This document shows, piece after piece, positions 1-6,564 of a DNA stretch of 64,000 nt. Both the position numbers and the translations under genes were made by a program. A model generated the notes under the pieces. That model did no database searches and was not told the origin of the DNA. It saw only the letters and a program-made list of their open reading frames with translations. The stretch covers positions 1 to 64,000 of the forward strand of contig JAAHHJ010000032.1 of NCBI GenBank assembly GCA_010692425.1, read 5' to 3'. Position 1 is the stretch's first letter. Each line of letters opens with the position of its first letter. This stretch comes from Symploca sp. SIO3C6. Its GTDB lineage: Bacteria; Cyanobacteriota; Cyanobacteriia; Cyanobacteriales; Coleofasciculaceae.

Positions 1-310
1 CTATCAGAAAGCGAAAAACAAGCTGGGCAAACAACAGTGGCGTAACAGGAATAAAGTACTGGGGAATCGGAAGCAAGGAATCAAAGCCTCTAACAACGCC
101 AAGAAACACTACGCCAAGTTAGCCAAAGCTCACGCTCATATTGCCAACATCCGTAAAGATTTCTTGCACAAGACAACAACGGAGTTAGCCAAAAAATACG
201 CGGTATTACACATAGAAGACTTAAACACCTCAGGCATGATAGCCAACCACAAGTTAGCATCAGCAATTAGTGATTTGGGTTTTTATGAGTTCCGTCGGCA
301 GTTGGGTTAA
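1..310 (+). pseudogene. tnpB: TnpB (IS200/IS605-type) 5' part, split by an IS630 insertion and cut by the window edge
   Basis: The frame that starts at base 2 is open up to a TAA at 308-310. It encodes the middle of a TnpB protein: a basic helical stretch, then VLHIEDLNTSGM, which fits the RuvC-II block with its catalytic Glu. It then runs to FYEFRRQLG and stops exactly where an IS630-type element has inserted. If that element and one TA copy are removed, the frame continues without error into the zinc-ribbon part that begins at 1384. The N-terminus lies left of the window. TnpB is an RNA-guided nuclease of IS200/IS605 elements; this copy should be inactive. Confidence 0.9.
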
Positions 311-333
311 GTACCTAGGCAAAATGAATTACA
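310..333 (+). repeat. Left terminal inverted repeat of the IS630 element
   Basis: It begins AGTACCTAGG just inside the TA and pairs with 1357-1380; the only mismatch is C314 against the right end. Confidence 0.92.
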
Positions 334-393
334 CACAAACTCCAGCTAGGATATAAACTAAAAATGAAGTAGGAAATGAGTTAACAATAGAAA

Positions 394-1375
394 TTGAATA
401 TAAAACTGAGCCAAGAAACAATCAAGATGCTATGGCGAATCTACCGTCATAGTAGAAAGTATCAAGTCCGTCAAAGAGCCCATTGCATTATTTTGATGGA
501 AGAAGAATACCACATAGAGCAGTTAATCAAAATTTTTGCGGTAAGCAGGAAAACAATATATAACTGGAAAAATAATTGGCAAAACAGAGGATTAGTTGGA
601 TTATATAATAAACCAGGAACAGGGAGAAAAGAAATTTTCAATTTCGAGCAAAAGCAGCAAATAAAGCAGTGGGCAAAACACCAGAATAAAAACTTAAATC
701 AAGTAATAGAGAAAGTCACAAAAGCCTGGGGTATTAAAGCAAGTAAAGATACAATAAAAAGAGTCTTAAAATGCTTGGGAAAGACTGAGAAGAACAATAG
801 CTGTAGAGCCTGACAAGGACGTATATGAGAGGAAAAAGAAGATTTTAAAAGCTTTAAAGAAATTGTCATCTCAAGGAGTTCTGGACTTAAGATATTTGGA
901 TGAAACTGGTTTTTGCTTGATTCCATATGTCCCTTATGCTTGGCAAGACAAAGACGAAAAACAAGGGTTAGAAAGTCAACAGAACAAAAGATTGAATGTG
1001 ATTGGTTTATTAAATCAAGAAAATGATTTAGAATCCTATATTTTTGAATCTAAAATAACCGGCGAAATAGTGATCAAGTTCCTTGATAAATATGTTCAGA
1101 AAATCCAGAAATTGACGGTAGTGGTTTTAGATAATGCTCCCATCCATACTAGTAAAGCTTTTCAACGAAAAATAGCAGAATGGCGACAAAAAAAGTTAGA
1201 AATATTTTGGCTTCCGACTTACTCTCCACAGCTGAATTTAATAGAAATTTTGTGGCGATTTATGAAATATGAATGGATTGAAACACAAGCTTACTCTAGT
1301 TGGAAGAATTTAAAAGAGTATGTGGAGCAAGTTTTAAAATCTTTTGGCGATCGCTATGTAATTCATTTTGCCTAA
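394..1375 (+). CDS. IS630-family transposase, two-frame
   Basis: The first part (TTG start at 394, ends 813) is an HTH domain with SRKTIYNWKNNW. The second frame opens at base 770 and carries the DDE catalytic domain: LRYLDETG (first Asp), VVVLDNAPIH (second Asp) and YSPQLNLIEILW (Glu). The two join near AAAATG at 769-773, where a +1 shift (or one extra A) links VLK to AWERLRRTIAVEP. All catalytic residues are present and nothing else is broken. The shift may therefore be programmed, as in some IS630 relatives, or a single-base decay; the sequence alone does not decide. The apparent start at 863 is only an internal TTG of the second frame. Confidence 0.88.
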
Positions 1376-1380
1376 GTACT
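1357..1380 (-). repeat. Right terminal inverted repeat of the IS630 element
   Basis: It is the reverse complement of the left repeat with one mismatch and is followed directly by the second TA. The transposase stop codon at 1373-1375 lies inside it. Confidence 0.92.
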
Positions 1381-1382
1381 TA

Positions 1383-1596
1383 TAAGCAAAAGCACTATGG
1401 TAACAAGGTGATGCTGGTGGATAGATGGTATCCATCATCGAAAACCTGTCATAACTGCGGGAATGTGCAGCCCATGCCACTTTCAGAGCGCACTTACGAG
1501 TGTGGTGAGTGTGGTCAAACTACTGAGAGGGACTTAAATGCCGCGCTGAACTTAGCAAGTGTCCCAATTGGCAAGTTAAAGCCATTAGAACCCTAG
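1383..1596 (+). pseudogene. tnpB: TnpB 3' part: zinc ribbon and RuvC-III
   Basis: It resumes the TnpB frame right after the IS630 insertion (KQKHYGNKVMLVDRWYPSS). It contains the zinc ribbon CHNC...CGEC and the RuvC-III motif ERDLNAALNLA with its catalytic Asp, ending at TAG 1594-1596. An open frame that starts at 1300 joins IS sequence to this part only by chance. In related elements the 3' end of tnpB and the bases after it form the guide (omega) RNA and the right end, so bases up to about 1656 probably still belong to the old element. Confidence 0.9.
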
Positions 1597-1662
1597 GCTA
1601 TAGGGGGTTTGCCTGTGGACAAGTAGGAGCCGACTCCCTTGGTTGAAGCAGGAAGAAAACAT

Positions 1663-1712
1663 CAAAACTACTAGCTTTGAACAGGTTTGAGTAGTTTTGG
1701 GTAGGTTTTTTA
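1663..1712 (+). terminator. Strong hairpin with T tract
   Basis: CAAAACTACT (1663-1672) pairs perfectly with AGTAGTTTTG (1690-1699), and a T6 run follows at 1706-1711. It lies between the transposon remnant and the convergent 49-codon fragment. The minus strand also has TTTT after the stem, so it could stop transcription from both sides. Confidence 0.7.
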
Positions 1713-1859
1713 TAGCACAGAGATACGGGTTACTAGTTCAATATAAAGAGACCAAGCGGCTCTTCTTTCGGTAGGATCAGCTTCCCATTCAGCGCCACCG
1801 ATGCCGAAGGGAAGGTTAACTGATACTTTTTTGAGTTTAGCAGGATTGTCTTTGGGCAT
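1710..1859 (-). pseudogene. N-terminal fragment of a conserved protein of TIR neighbourhoods
   Basis: The ATG at 1859 opens 49 codons: MPKDNPAKLKKVSVNLPFGI, then GGAEWEADPTERRAAWSLYI and ELVTRISVL. From memory, this matches the start of a longer cyanobacterial family whose members read VNLPFG-G-EW-xD-ER-AAW-LY-ELVTRI and then continue AVQPL and well over a hundred further residues. Such genes often sit beside TIR or similar immune-type genes. Here the frame stops at the border with transposon-derived sequence, so it is a truncated remnant. It lies 41 bp downstream of the TIR gene on the same strand. The family match is recollection, not a search result. Confidence 0.6.
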
Positions 1860-1900
1860 TTTTAAGTTTGTAATTACTAAAAATTATTTAGACTAAATTA

Positions 1901-2578
1901 CTAAGAGACATCGATAGTCCTTGAAGAAGCAGGAATCCTTCTACGTGGATGTTCACCTACAATACCCCATTCTAAGTTATCCAAAGCTTCTGTATCATTA
2001 ATACTCTCTCGGAAAAACACCGCGTGCAACTGATTTAAGAAAGATAAATCTTTCGGTAGTTTAGTCACCCCTGGCAGTAAAACTGGAATTACAGGCAATT
2101 CTTGTTCTACACACTGGCTAATAAATTCTCGTAATTCTAAGATTTGCCACCTGCCAATTCCATGAGCACTAATGAAAATTGCTGCCGATTTAACCCGAGG
2201 AATTGCTTGTTGGATAACATCTTGGAACCATCTTCCTGGAGGAATTTGTTCCTTGTCTAACCAGGGATTCAAGCTACGTTCTCTAAGATACTGAGCGATA
2301 GCTTCTATTTGAGGTTTATCTTGACTATTGTGAGCCAAGAAGACATCGAATTCTTTTGTTTTTATCTTGCCTCTAATAATAGAAACAGCTTTTTCAGCTT
2401 CCCGATTAGTATCAGCCGCTTTATCAATTTCATAAACTTTGGACGGTTGAGTATAACTGAGTTGTTCTTCTTGATCCAGCAAGGAAATATGAGTATCACA
2501 AACACTACAATTAATACAGTCGTAACCTCGTTCCCGCCGACGCTTCACTTGTAGTTCAGTAGGATAGTTAAGGAGCAT
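1901..2578 (-). CDS. TIR-domain protein, probably N-terminally truncated
   Basis: Residues about 75-205 form a TIR-like domain (TIR_2 type): FDVFLAHNSQDKPQIEAIAQ, then LNPWLDKEQIPPGRWF, AAIFISAHGIGRW and ILELREFIS, which includes the Glu expected of TIR NADases. The N-terminus (ELQVKRRRERGYDCINCSVC, HISLLDQEEQ) looks like the linker that precedes TIR domains in larger STAND/COR-type cyanobacterial proteins. It is therefore probably the tail of a longer receptor. An in-frame TAA sits directly before the ATG and no good ribosome site is visible. Its 5' end overlaps, on the other strand, the broken NACHT gene. It could still be expressed as a small TIR effector. Confidence 0.75.
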   Translation of the reverse strand: MLLNYPTELQVKRRRERGYDCINCSVCDTHISLLDQEEQLSYTQPSKVYEIDKAADTNREAEKAVSIIRGKIKTKEFDVFLAHNSQDKPQIEAIAQYLRERSLNPWLDKEQIPPGRWFQDVIQQAIPRVKSAAIFISAHGIGRWQILELREFISQCVEQELPVIPVLLPGVTKLPKDLSFLNQLHAVFFRESINDTEALDNLEWGIVGEHPRRRIPASSRTIDVS

Positions 2579-3442
2579 TTAACTCAACGTCACTGGCAGG
2601 AAATATTTATTCTAATTGCCCAAAGACTAGCAAGTGCTGATGAGTTCCTTAAACTGATGTTTAACTATGCTAATCTTCTTGTTCAGAGTGAAGCTTTACA
2701 AACAATGCTGGATTGGTTAGACAGAGTAACTACTGCCGCTCAAGTTAAATCTAGCGCCTGGAGAGCCTTATATTTTGCTATAGATTTAGATGTTGAACTC
2801 TACATTCATATAAGTCCCGATGATAAGATTAATCGTCAGATTGCTGAGAAGCTAGCGATCGCCATGAGAGAGTTTAATATTGAACGTAAGAAGACAACTC
2901 CCACACAGCCAAGGGCTTTACTGACATTAGATTTAGCTGCTACCCATGCCTTAGCACTTGAAGAGGCAGAGGAACGTAATTCTACTGAACAGACTACTCC
3001 ATTGAGAGTAAGTTCATGGGCTCAAGCACGCCTTAATGTCCAAGAAGGTACTGATATAGCTCAAAGACTCCAACAAGCCATTGAGAGAGCAGAAAAATCA
3101 GGTTATACAGAGTTAGTAGAAGAACTAGTTGATCTACAAAAGCGCCAGCCCTGTGATGACGCTTCTGGTGTAGTTTGCCAACAATGGGCAGAGGACTTAC
3201 GGAAGATAATGCTGAAGTATTTAGACGCAGGTCATGCTGTAATTCTATCCGAGGAAGAGCTAAAATCTCTAGAAGATTATATTTATGTAAATTACCTCAT
3301 CCTAGAGTGTATTCGTGGAGAGTGTTATGTCTCTAGAAATTTGCGTGAGGAGATTATCGATAATCTGCTGATGCCAAGCGATCGCATTCCTTCACATCTA
3401 TTCCCTTCACTCGAAACTAGTAACCAGCTAAATCCAGTCTAA
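2555..3442 (+). pseudogene. C-terminal fragment of a NACHT-domain STAND protein
   Basis: The first ATG is at 2657, but recognisable sequence in the same frame starts earlier: IVKEHLTQRHWQEIFILIAQ from about 2564, after a TAG at 2552-2554. The remainder (LMFNYANLLVQSEALQ, LSEEELKSLEDYIYVNYLIL, then CYVSRNLREEIIDNLLMP) matches the helical C-terminal region of cyanobacterial NACHT proteins. The N-terminal effector and the NACHT ATPase (no Walker motifs here) are missing. The break lies where the TIR gene starts on the other strand. It is probably non-functional, though a 261-aa protein from 2657 is possible. Confidence 0.75.
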
Positions 3443-3547
3443 TCTAGACCACAGTAGCTAACTGATTACCGCTGATTGCCGCTAATTGCCGCCTATGACT
3501 ATACTATATCATGTCTGATCAGCAATATTTTTACAGGAAATCAAATT

Positions 3548-3766
3548 ATGGGGAGCAATCAGGGTACTCAGAAAGTGAAAGAATGCAAGCACAATCCTGG
3601 AGATGTGTGGAATGATGGCTGCTGTGGCCAAGATGCAGAAGCTAAAAGTAGATCTGAGGAGTTAATTGAACATTTAGAGGAACAAGACTCCAAAAATGGG
3701 AAAATAGTCCCAAAAACAAAAATGACGCACACTCCAAGCGAGCAAAATGGGGTGCCAACCCTATAA
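3548..3766 (+). CDS. Small hypothetical protein, 72 aa
   Basis: I chose the ATG at 3548 because AGGAAA lies 8-13 bases before it; the upstream TTG at 3476 has no such signal. The product is hydrophilic and charged, with a Cys-containing N-terminal part (ECKHNPGDVW, GCCGQDAEAK) followed by an acidic helix (SEELIEHLEEQDSK). The cluster of three Cys and a His might bind a metal or form disulfides. I do not recognise the family. It follows the NACHT fragment by about 100 bp and may have been part of the same accessory cluster. Confidence 0.6.
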   Translation: MGSNQGTQKVKECKHNPGDVWNDGCCGQDAEAKSRSEELIEHLEEQDSKNGKIVPKTKMTHTPSEQNGVPTL

Positions 3767-3792
3767 TCTGCCTCAAAGTGTTGCTACATAAA

Positions 3793-3822
3793 ACTCATGC
3801 TTGACTTAAAGCAGGCATGAGT
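3793..3822. terminator. Hairpin between convergent genes
   Basis: ACTCATGC (3793-3800) pairs with GCATGAGT (3815-3822). There is no long T run, so termination is only likely. It lies after the 72-aa gene and beyond the end of the pentapeptide gene. Confidence 0.4.
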
Positions 3823-3879
3823 AGTCTATCTATATCAAACATCTCTTGCAAAAAACTTGAGATCAATTTTGTTAAAAAT

Positions 3880-3925
3880 ACTTATTACTTATTACTTATT
3901 ACTTATTACTTATTACTTATTACTT
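3880..3925 (-). repeat. Heptamer tandem repeat (TAATAAG type)
   Basis: More than six copies of CTTATTA on the plus strand, which read TAATAAG in the direction of the pentapeptide gene. They begin 10 bp after that gene's stop. It is one of seven such arrays in the window. Confidence 0.9.
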
Positions 3926-3935
3926 AAAGTCAGAA

Positions 3936-4973
3936 TCAATTTTTTCTCCAATGTTCAGTTGCCTTGTCATTATGATTGTGTGATTGAAATAGCTTTTTAC
4001 CGTACATTTTGCTTACCAGGGCAATCAAATCATTAAGAAGTTGTTTGTCCCCTTTTCTATTTCTAGCTGTAATTAAATTTGTTGACTCCTCGGACTCAAG
4101 GTGTGTTTGACTTTCTTCTGCTAATAGTTCACAGAATAACTGATATCTTTGCTTCAATACACTTTCAATCTTCACTGTATCAATTCCTGGTGCAACCTTC
4201 AACCTGACGAGAATAACATTTGGTTCGATTTCATCAAGAGTTTGAATTTTCAAAGCCAACCCTTCATTTTCAGTTGCAACTTGAAGTGAACAAGCAAAAG
4301 CAATCCAGTTGACTCCATCAGGAAAGACTAAATTAACAGTACTCAAAGTCTGTTGAAATTGAATTGCAAACTCTCCAGGAGCAAAAAAACCACTACTGGG
4401 GCGTCGCTCTTGTTGAGAATCATCTAGATAAATGTAGTCGCAAATAACACCTTGAAGATTGGTTTCGTGATTAATGTGCCATTTAAATAAGCAAACACCA
4501 GTGAATATTGACTTACTAAAATTGGTATTCTCTGCCTGAGTTTTGCCAAGATAAGCCTCAGTGAGGTTAGTCTCAGTGAAGTTGGCACCACTGAGATTAG
4601 CACCACTGAGATTAGCACCACTGAGATTAGCACCACTGAGATTAGCACCACTGAGATTGGCACTGCTGAGATTGGCACTGCTGAGATTGGCACTGCTGAG
4701 GTTAACCTCATTAATTTGTGCCCGACTCAAATCTGCCCGACTCAAATTTGCCTGACTCAAATCTGCCCAAATAAGATTTACCTCATTGAGATCTGCCTTG
4801 CTCAGATCTGCCATACTAAGATCTGCCATACTGAGATCTGCTTTACTCAAATTTGCACCGCTAAGATGCGCCCCCCTAAAATCAGGTTGCACTTGACGGT
4901 TTTTATCCCTCCACCAATTCCAAGCATATATACCTCGGCTAACCAAAATCAGTAGCTGTTCCTTATTTGCCAT
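3936..4973 (-). CDS. Pentapeptide-repeat protein with C-terminal domain
   Basis: The N-terminal stretch (about residues 1-30, LLILVSRGIYAWNWWRDKNR) is typical of cyanobacterial pentapeptide proteins. Residues about 31-150 are A(N/D)LSxA repeats, such as GANLSGANLSGANLS, which should fold as a right-handed quadrilateral beta-helix. The C-terminal 190 residues are not repetitive and end in a charged helical part (LLNDLIALVSKMYGKKLF). A run of near-identical 15-bp units at 4590-4690 shows recent slippage or duplication in the gene. No signal peptide is visible, so it is probably cytoplasmic; the role is unknown, possibly a scaffold or interaction surface. Confidence 0.85.
   Translation of the reverse strand: MANKEQLLILVSRGIYAWNWWRDKNRQVQPDFRGAHLSGANLSKADLSMADLSMADLSKADLNEVNLIWADLSQANLSRADLSRAQINEVNLSSANLSSANLSSANLSGANLSGANLSGANLSGANLSGANFTETNLTEAYLGKTQAENTNFSKSIFTGVCLFKWHINHETNLQGVICDYIYLDDSQQERRPSSGFFAPGEFAIQFQQTLSTVNLVFPDGVNWIAFACSLQVATENEGLALKIQTLDEIEPNVILVRLKVAPGIDTVKIESVLKQRYQLFCELLAEESQTHLESEESTNLITARNRKGDKQLLNDLIALVSKMYGKKLFQSHNHNDKATEHWRKN
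4590..4690 (-). repeat. 15-bp coding tandem repeat
   Basis: Units like CTGAGATTAGCACCA recur head to tail, first with ACC and then with GCTG variants. Each unit encodes one pentapeptide (GANLS or SANLS). Confidence 0.85.
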
Positions 4974-5156
4974 ATAGCAAAGCCCTCGGCTTATACAGCC
5001 TCTTTACACACCTGAGTTTAGTTCTATCTCCTTCTAGTGCTATCACAATTCTAGGCACTAAGGCATTGAACTAAGTAGACATCGCCACCGAGTTACATCT
5101 AAGTTTCGATTAATATAAGTTAATATAATCTCACAACTCTTAATTTTCTCATCACC

Positions 5157-5303
5157 ATGGCTAATTCTGAGCAACGCAAACAGCAAATAATGGAACATTT
5201 AAAAAAGAGTACACAACTTCCTCAGCTTCTATCTGCCAAAACAACAAATTCCGAGGCGAGGAAAAAGCAAATAATGGATCATATTAAGATGACCATGGGT
5301 TAG
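5157..5303 (+). CDS. Small protein with two RK-QIM-H motifs, 48 aa
   Basis: The ATG at 5157 opens 48 codons that contain the same motif twice: EQRKQQIMEHLKKS near the start and EARKKQIMDHIKMT near the end, separated by a Ser/Thr/Gln-rich spacer. I recall similar duplicated-motif small proteins in other cyanobacteria, of unknown function. TATAAT at 5124-5129 may be the -10 box. No clear ribosome site is visible. A good terminator follows 75 bp after the stop, which supports an independent small gene. Confidence 0.65.
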   Translation: MANSEQRKQQIMEHLKKSTQLPQLLSAKTTNSEARKKQIMDHIKMTMG

Positions 5304-5377
5304 AAGCATTTTATATTGATTTTACACCAAGCCTAGGCAATTACAAATTTCGCCTCATAGAACAACTTGATTTATTT

Positions 5378-5408
5378 CCTTTCCCTAACTAAGTGGAAAG
5401 GTTTTTTT
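5378..5408 (+). terminator. Intrinsic terminator
   Basis: CCTTTCC (5378-5384) pairs with GGAAAGG (5395-5401), followed by a T7 run. It ends the 48-aa gene. Confidence 0.8.
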
Positions 5409-5629
5409 GTATTGACGACTTTCCCAAATTGGCAATCAATTTTCTGGATAAGTTCAAGCCTTATTGAGTTATTCCTCCTATTGTAGTAATTAAGTTAGTC
5501 AAAGCAACTTAACCAATTAAAATCATAAGCAAGCTCTTGCCCTGAGCCAGACAATTTTTTTGCCCTGTTAAACTCCCCAAAGATGAAAGCTTAAGGCATC
5601 TTTCAGTTGTAGACTCTGACTTTCAGTTT

Positions 5630-5767
5630 TAAGTAGTCGGACATAAATAAAAGCAACTGTGTAAACAATTATGAAATCGCCCGGAGTTAGTTTACACCCT
5701 ACACCCTACACCCTACACCCCACACCCTGCCTCAACCAGTAACCTTTATCAATGTCGCAGGTACTTA
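5630..5767 (-). mobile_element. Putative MITE, copy A
   Basis: This is the reverse-oriented copy of a repeat also found at 14362-14492 and 47024-47153. The ends are TAAGTAGTCGGACATAAATA and, on the other side, the complement of TAAGTACCTGCGACATTGAT, so they form imperfect inverted repeats of about 24 bp that begin with TA. The middle contains ACACCCT heptamers in tandem (about 5692-5729). There is no open frame. The copies are diverged but alignable throughout. Confidence 0.7.
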
Positions 5768-5769
5768 TT

Positions 5770-5809
5770 ACTCTCACCCAGAGCCTACAGACTGTGGGTG
5801 AGAGTTTTT
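5770..5809 (+). terminator. Strong hairpin with T tract
   Basis: ACTCTCACCCA (5770-5780) pairs perfectly with TGGGTGAGAGT (5795-5805), followed by TTTTT. It abuts MITE copy A. No plus-strand gene directly precedes it. Confidence 0.7.
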
Positions 5810-5874
5810 AAAAAATACCGTCAATTAAGTCATCTGTGAAAAATCAATTATGAACCTAGATGATGGCAAAAATG

Positions 5875-6258
5875 TTAATTCAAGACTTGTTCCAAAAGAC
5901 TTTTAATTTCATCTCCTCCTTGATTCTGAAGGTAGGAGAGGATAATAGGTACAAATTGACCTACCATTCCACCATCCAATCCTAGCTGGGAAAAACCCCC
6001 CGCCAAATTAACTAGATTCCCTATACCTGCAGCTTCGCCTCCCATAGCTGAAGCTAATCCACCTAATGCGCCTAATATACCTGCGGCTTGGGGAGCCTCT
6101 TGGAGCATATCACCTATGCCTGGAACATACTGGGCTATTGTGGAAAAATTATCTTCTCCCAGTTTTTCCTTTGCCAGCTGAAAAATAAGCCCTGCCCCTC
6201 CCATTGCTTGTGACTCCTGCACGCCAAGATTTTGGGTTAACAGTTGAATTAGTTCCAT
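5875..6258 (-). CDS. DUF2780-family protein
   Basis: 127 aa. The start (MELIQLLTQNLGVQESQA) and the glycine/alanine-rich helices (GGAGLIFQLAKEKLGEDNFS, VPGIGDMLQEAPQAAG, LVNLAGGFSQLGLDGG) match the DUF2780 (VcgC/VcgE) family, whose function is unknown. The length is usual for the family. GGGGAAA lies just before the ATG as the ribosome site. It appears to be a single-gene unit. Confidence 0.75.
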   Translation of the reverse strand: MELIQLLTQNLGVQESQAMGGAGLIFQLAKEKLGEDNFSTIAQYVPGIGDMLQEAPQAAGILGALGGLASAMGGEAAGIGNLVNLAGGFSQLGLDGGMVGQFVPIILSYLQNQGGDEIKSLLEQVLN

Positions 6259-6453
6259 TGGTTTCCCCTTTAGTTGTTTTGATTTTACCTGTCAACCAGA
6301 ATATGGTAGTATAATGCGCATTTAATACCAAGTTGCTCCTCCCAGAGGTAACTATAGTTATCGGCTGTTGGCATCGGGGATAAAATAATCTCCGAGAGCA
6401 GGTGACTTTTCCCCTCGCCTCTCTTACTCCCGGAATTATTCTACATAAAGGAA

Positions 6454-6491
6454 AGTAATAAGTAATAAGTAATAAGTAATAAGTAATAAGT
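6454..6491 (+). repeat. Heptamer tandem repeat (TAATAAG type)
   Basis: About five AGTAATA units between the helicase and the DUF2780 gene. It is the one array in the window that does not run in the direction of the gene it follows. Confidence 0.9.
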
Positions 6492-6564
6492 GACAATCAG
6501 AATTTGTCTGATTTGTTGATGTTCAAGTAAAGCTTATTCCTTATAATGTATGTTAATTAAATAT

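Larger units (their letters stand above)
308..1382 (+). mobile_element. IS630-family insertion sequence nested in tnpB
   Basis: The element is bounded by inverted repeats at 310-333 and 1357-1380 that match over 24 bp with a single mismatch. A TA is duplicated outside them (308-309 and 1381-1382), which is the target duplication expected of IS630/Tc1-mariner elements. The core is 1071 bp and holds one transposase split over two frames. It interrupts a Tyr codon of TnpB; excision of the element with one TA restores the host gene perfectly. The near-identical ends suggest a fairly recent insertion. Confidence 0.93.

Noticed and set aside
863-1375. Separate 170-aa gene
   Set aside because: It starts at an internal TTG of the second transposase frame; coding similarity begins upstream at 770, so it is part of the IS630 transposase.
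1300-1596. 98-aa gene spanning IS and TnpB sequence
   Set aside because: It crosses the IS630 end; only the part after 1383 is real TnpB.
3880-3925. CRISPR-like array
   Set aside because: The units are 7 bp without spacers; these are simple tandem repeats. No CRISPR array or cas genes are seen in the window.
4424-4955. Several ORFs with repeats such as LRLAPLRLAP and ISVVLISVVL
   Set aside because: They are other-frame shadows of the 15-bp pentapeptide coding repeat.
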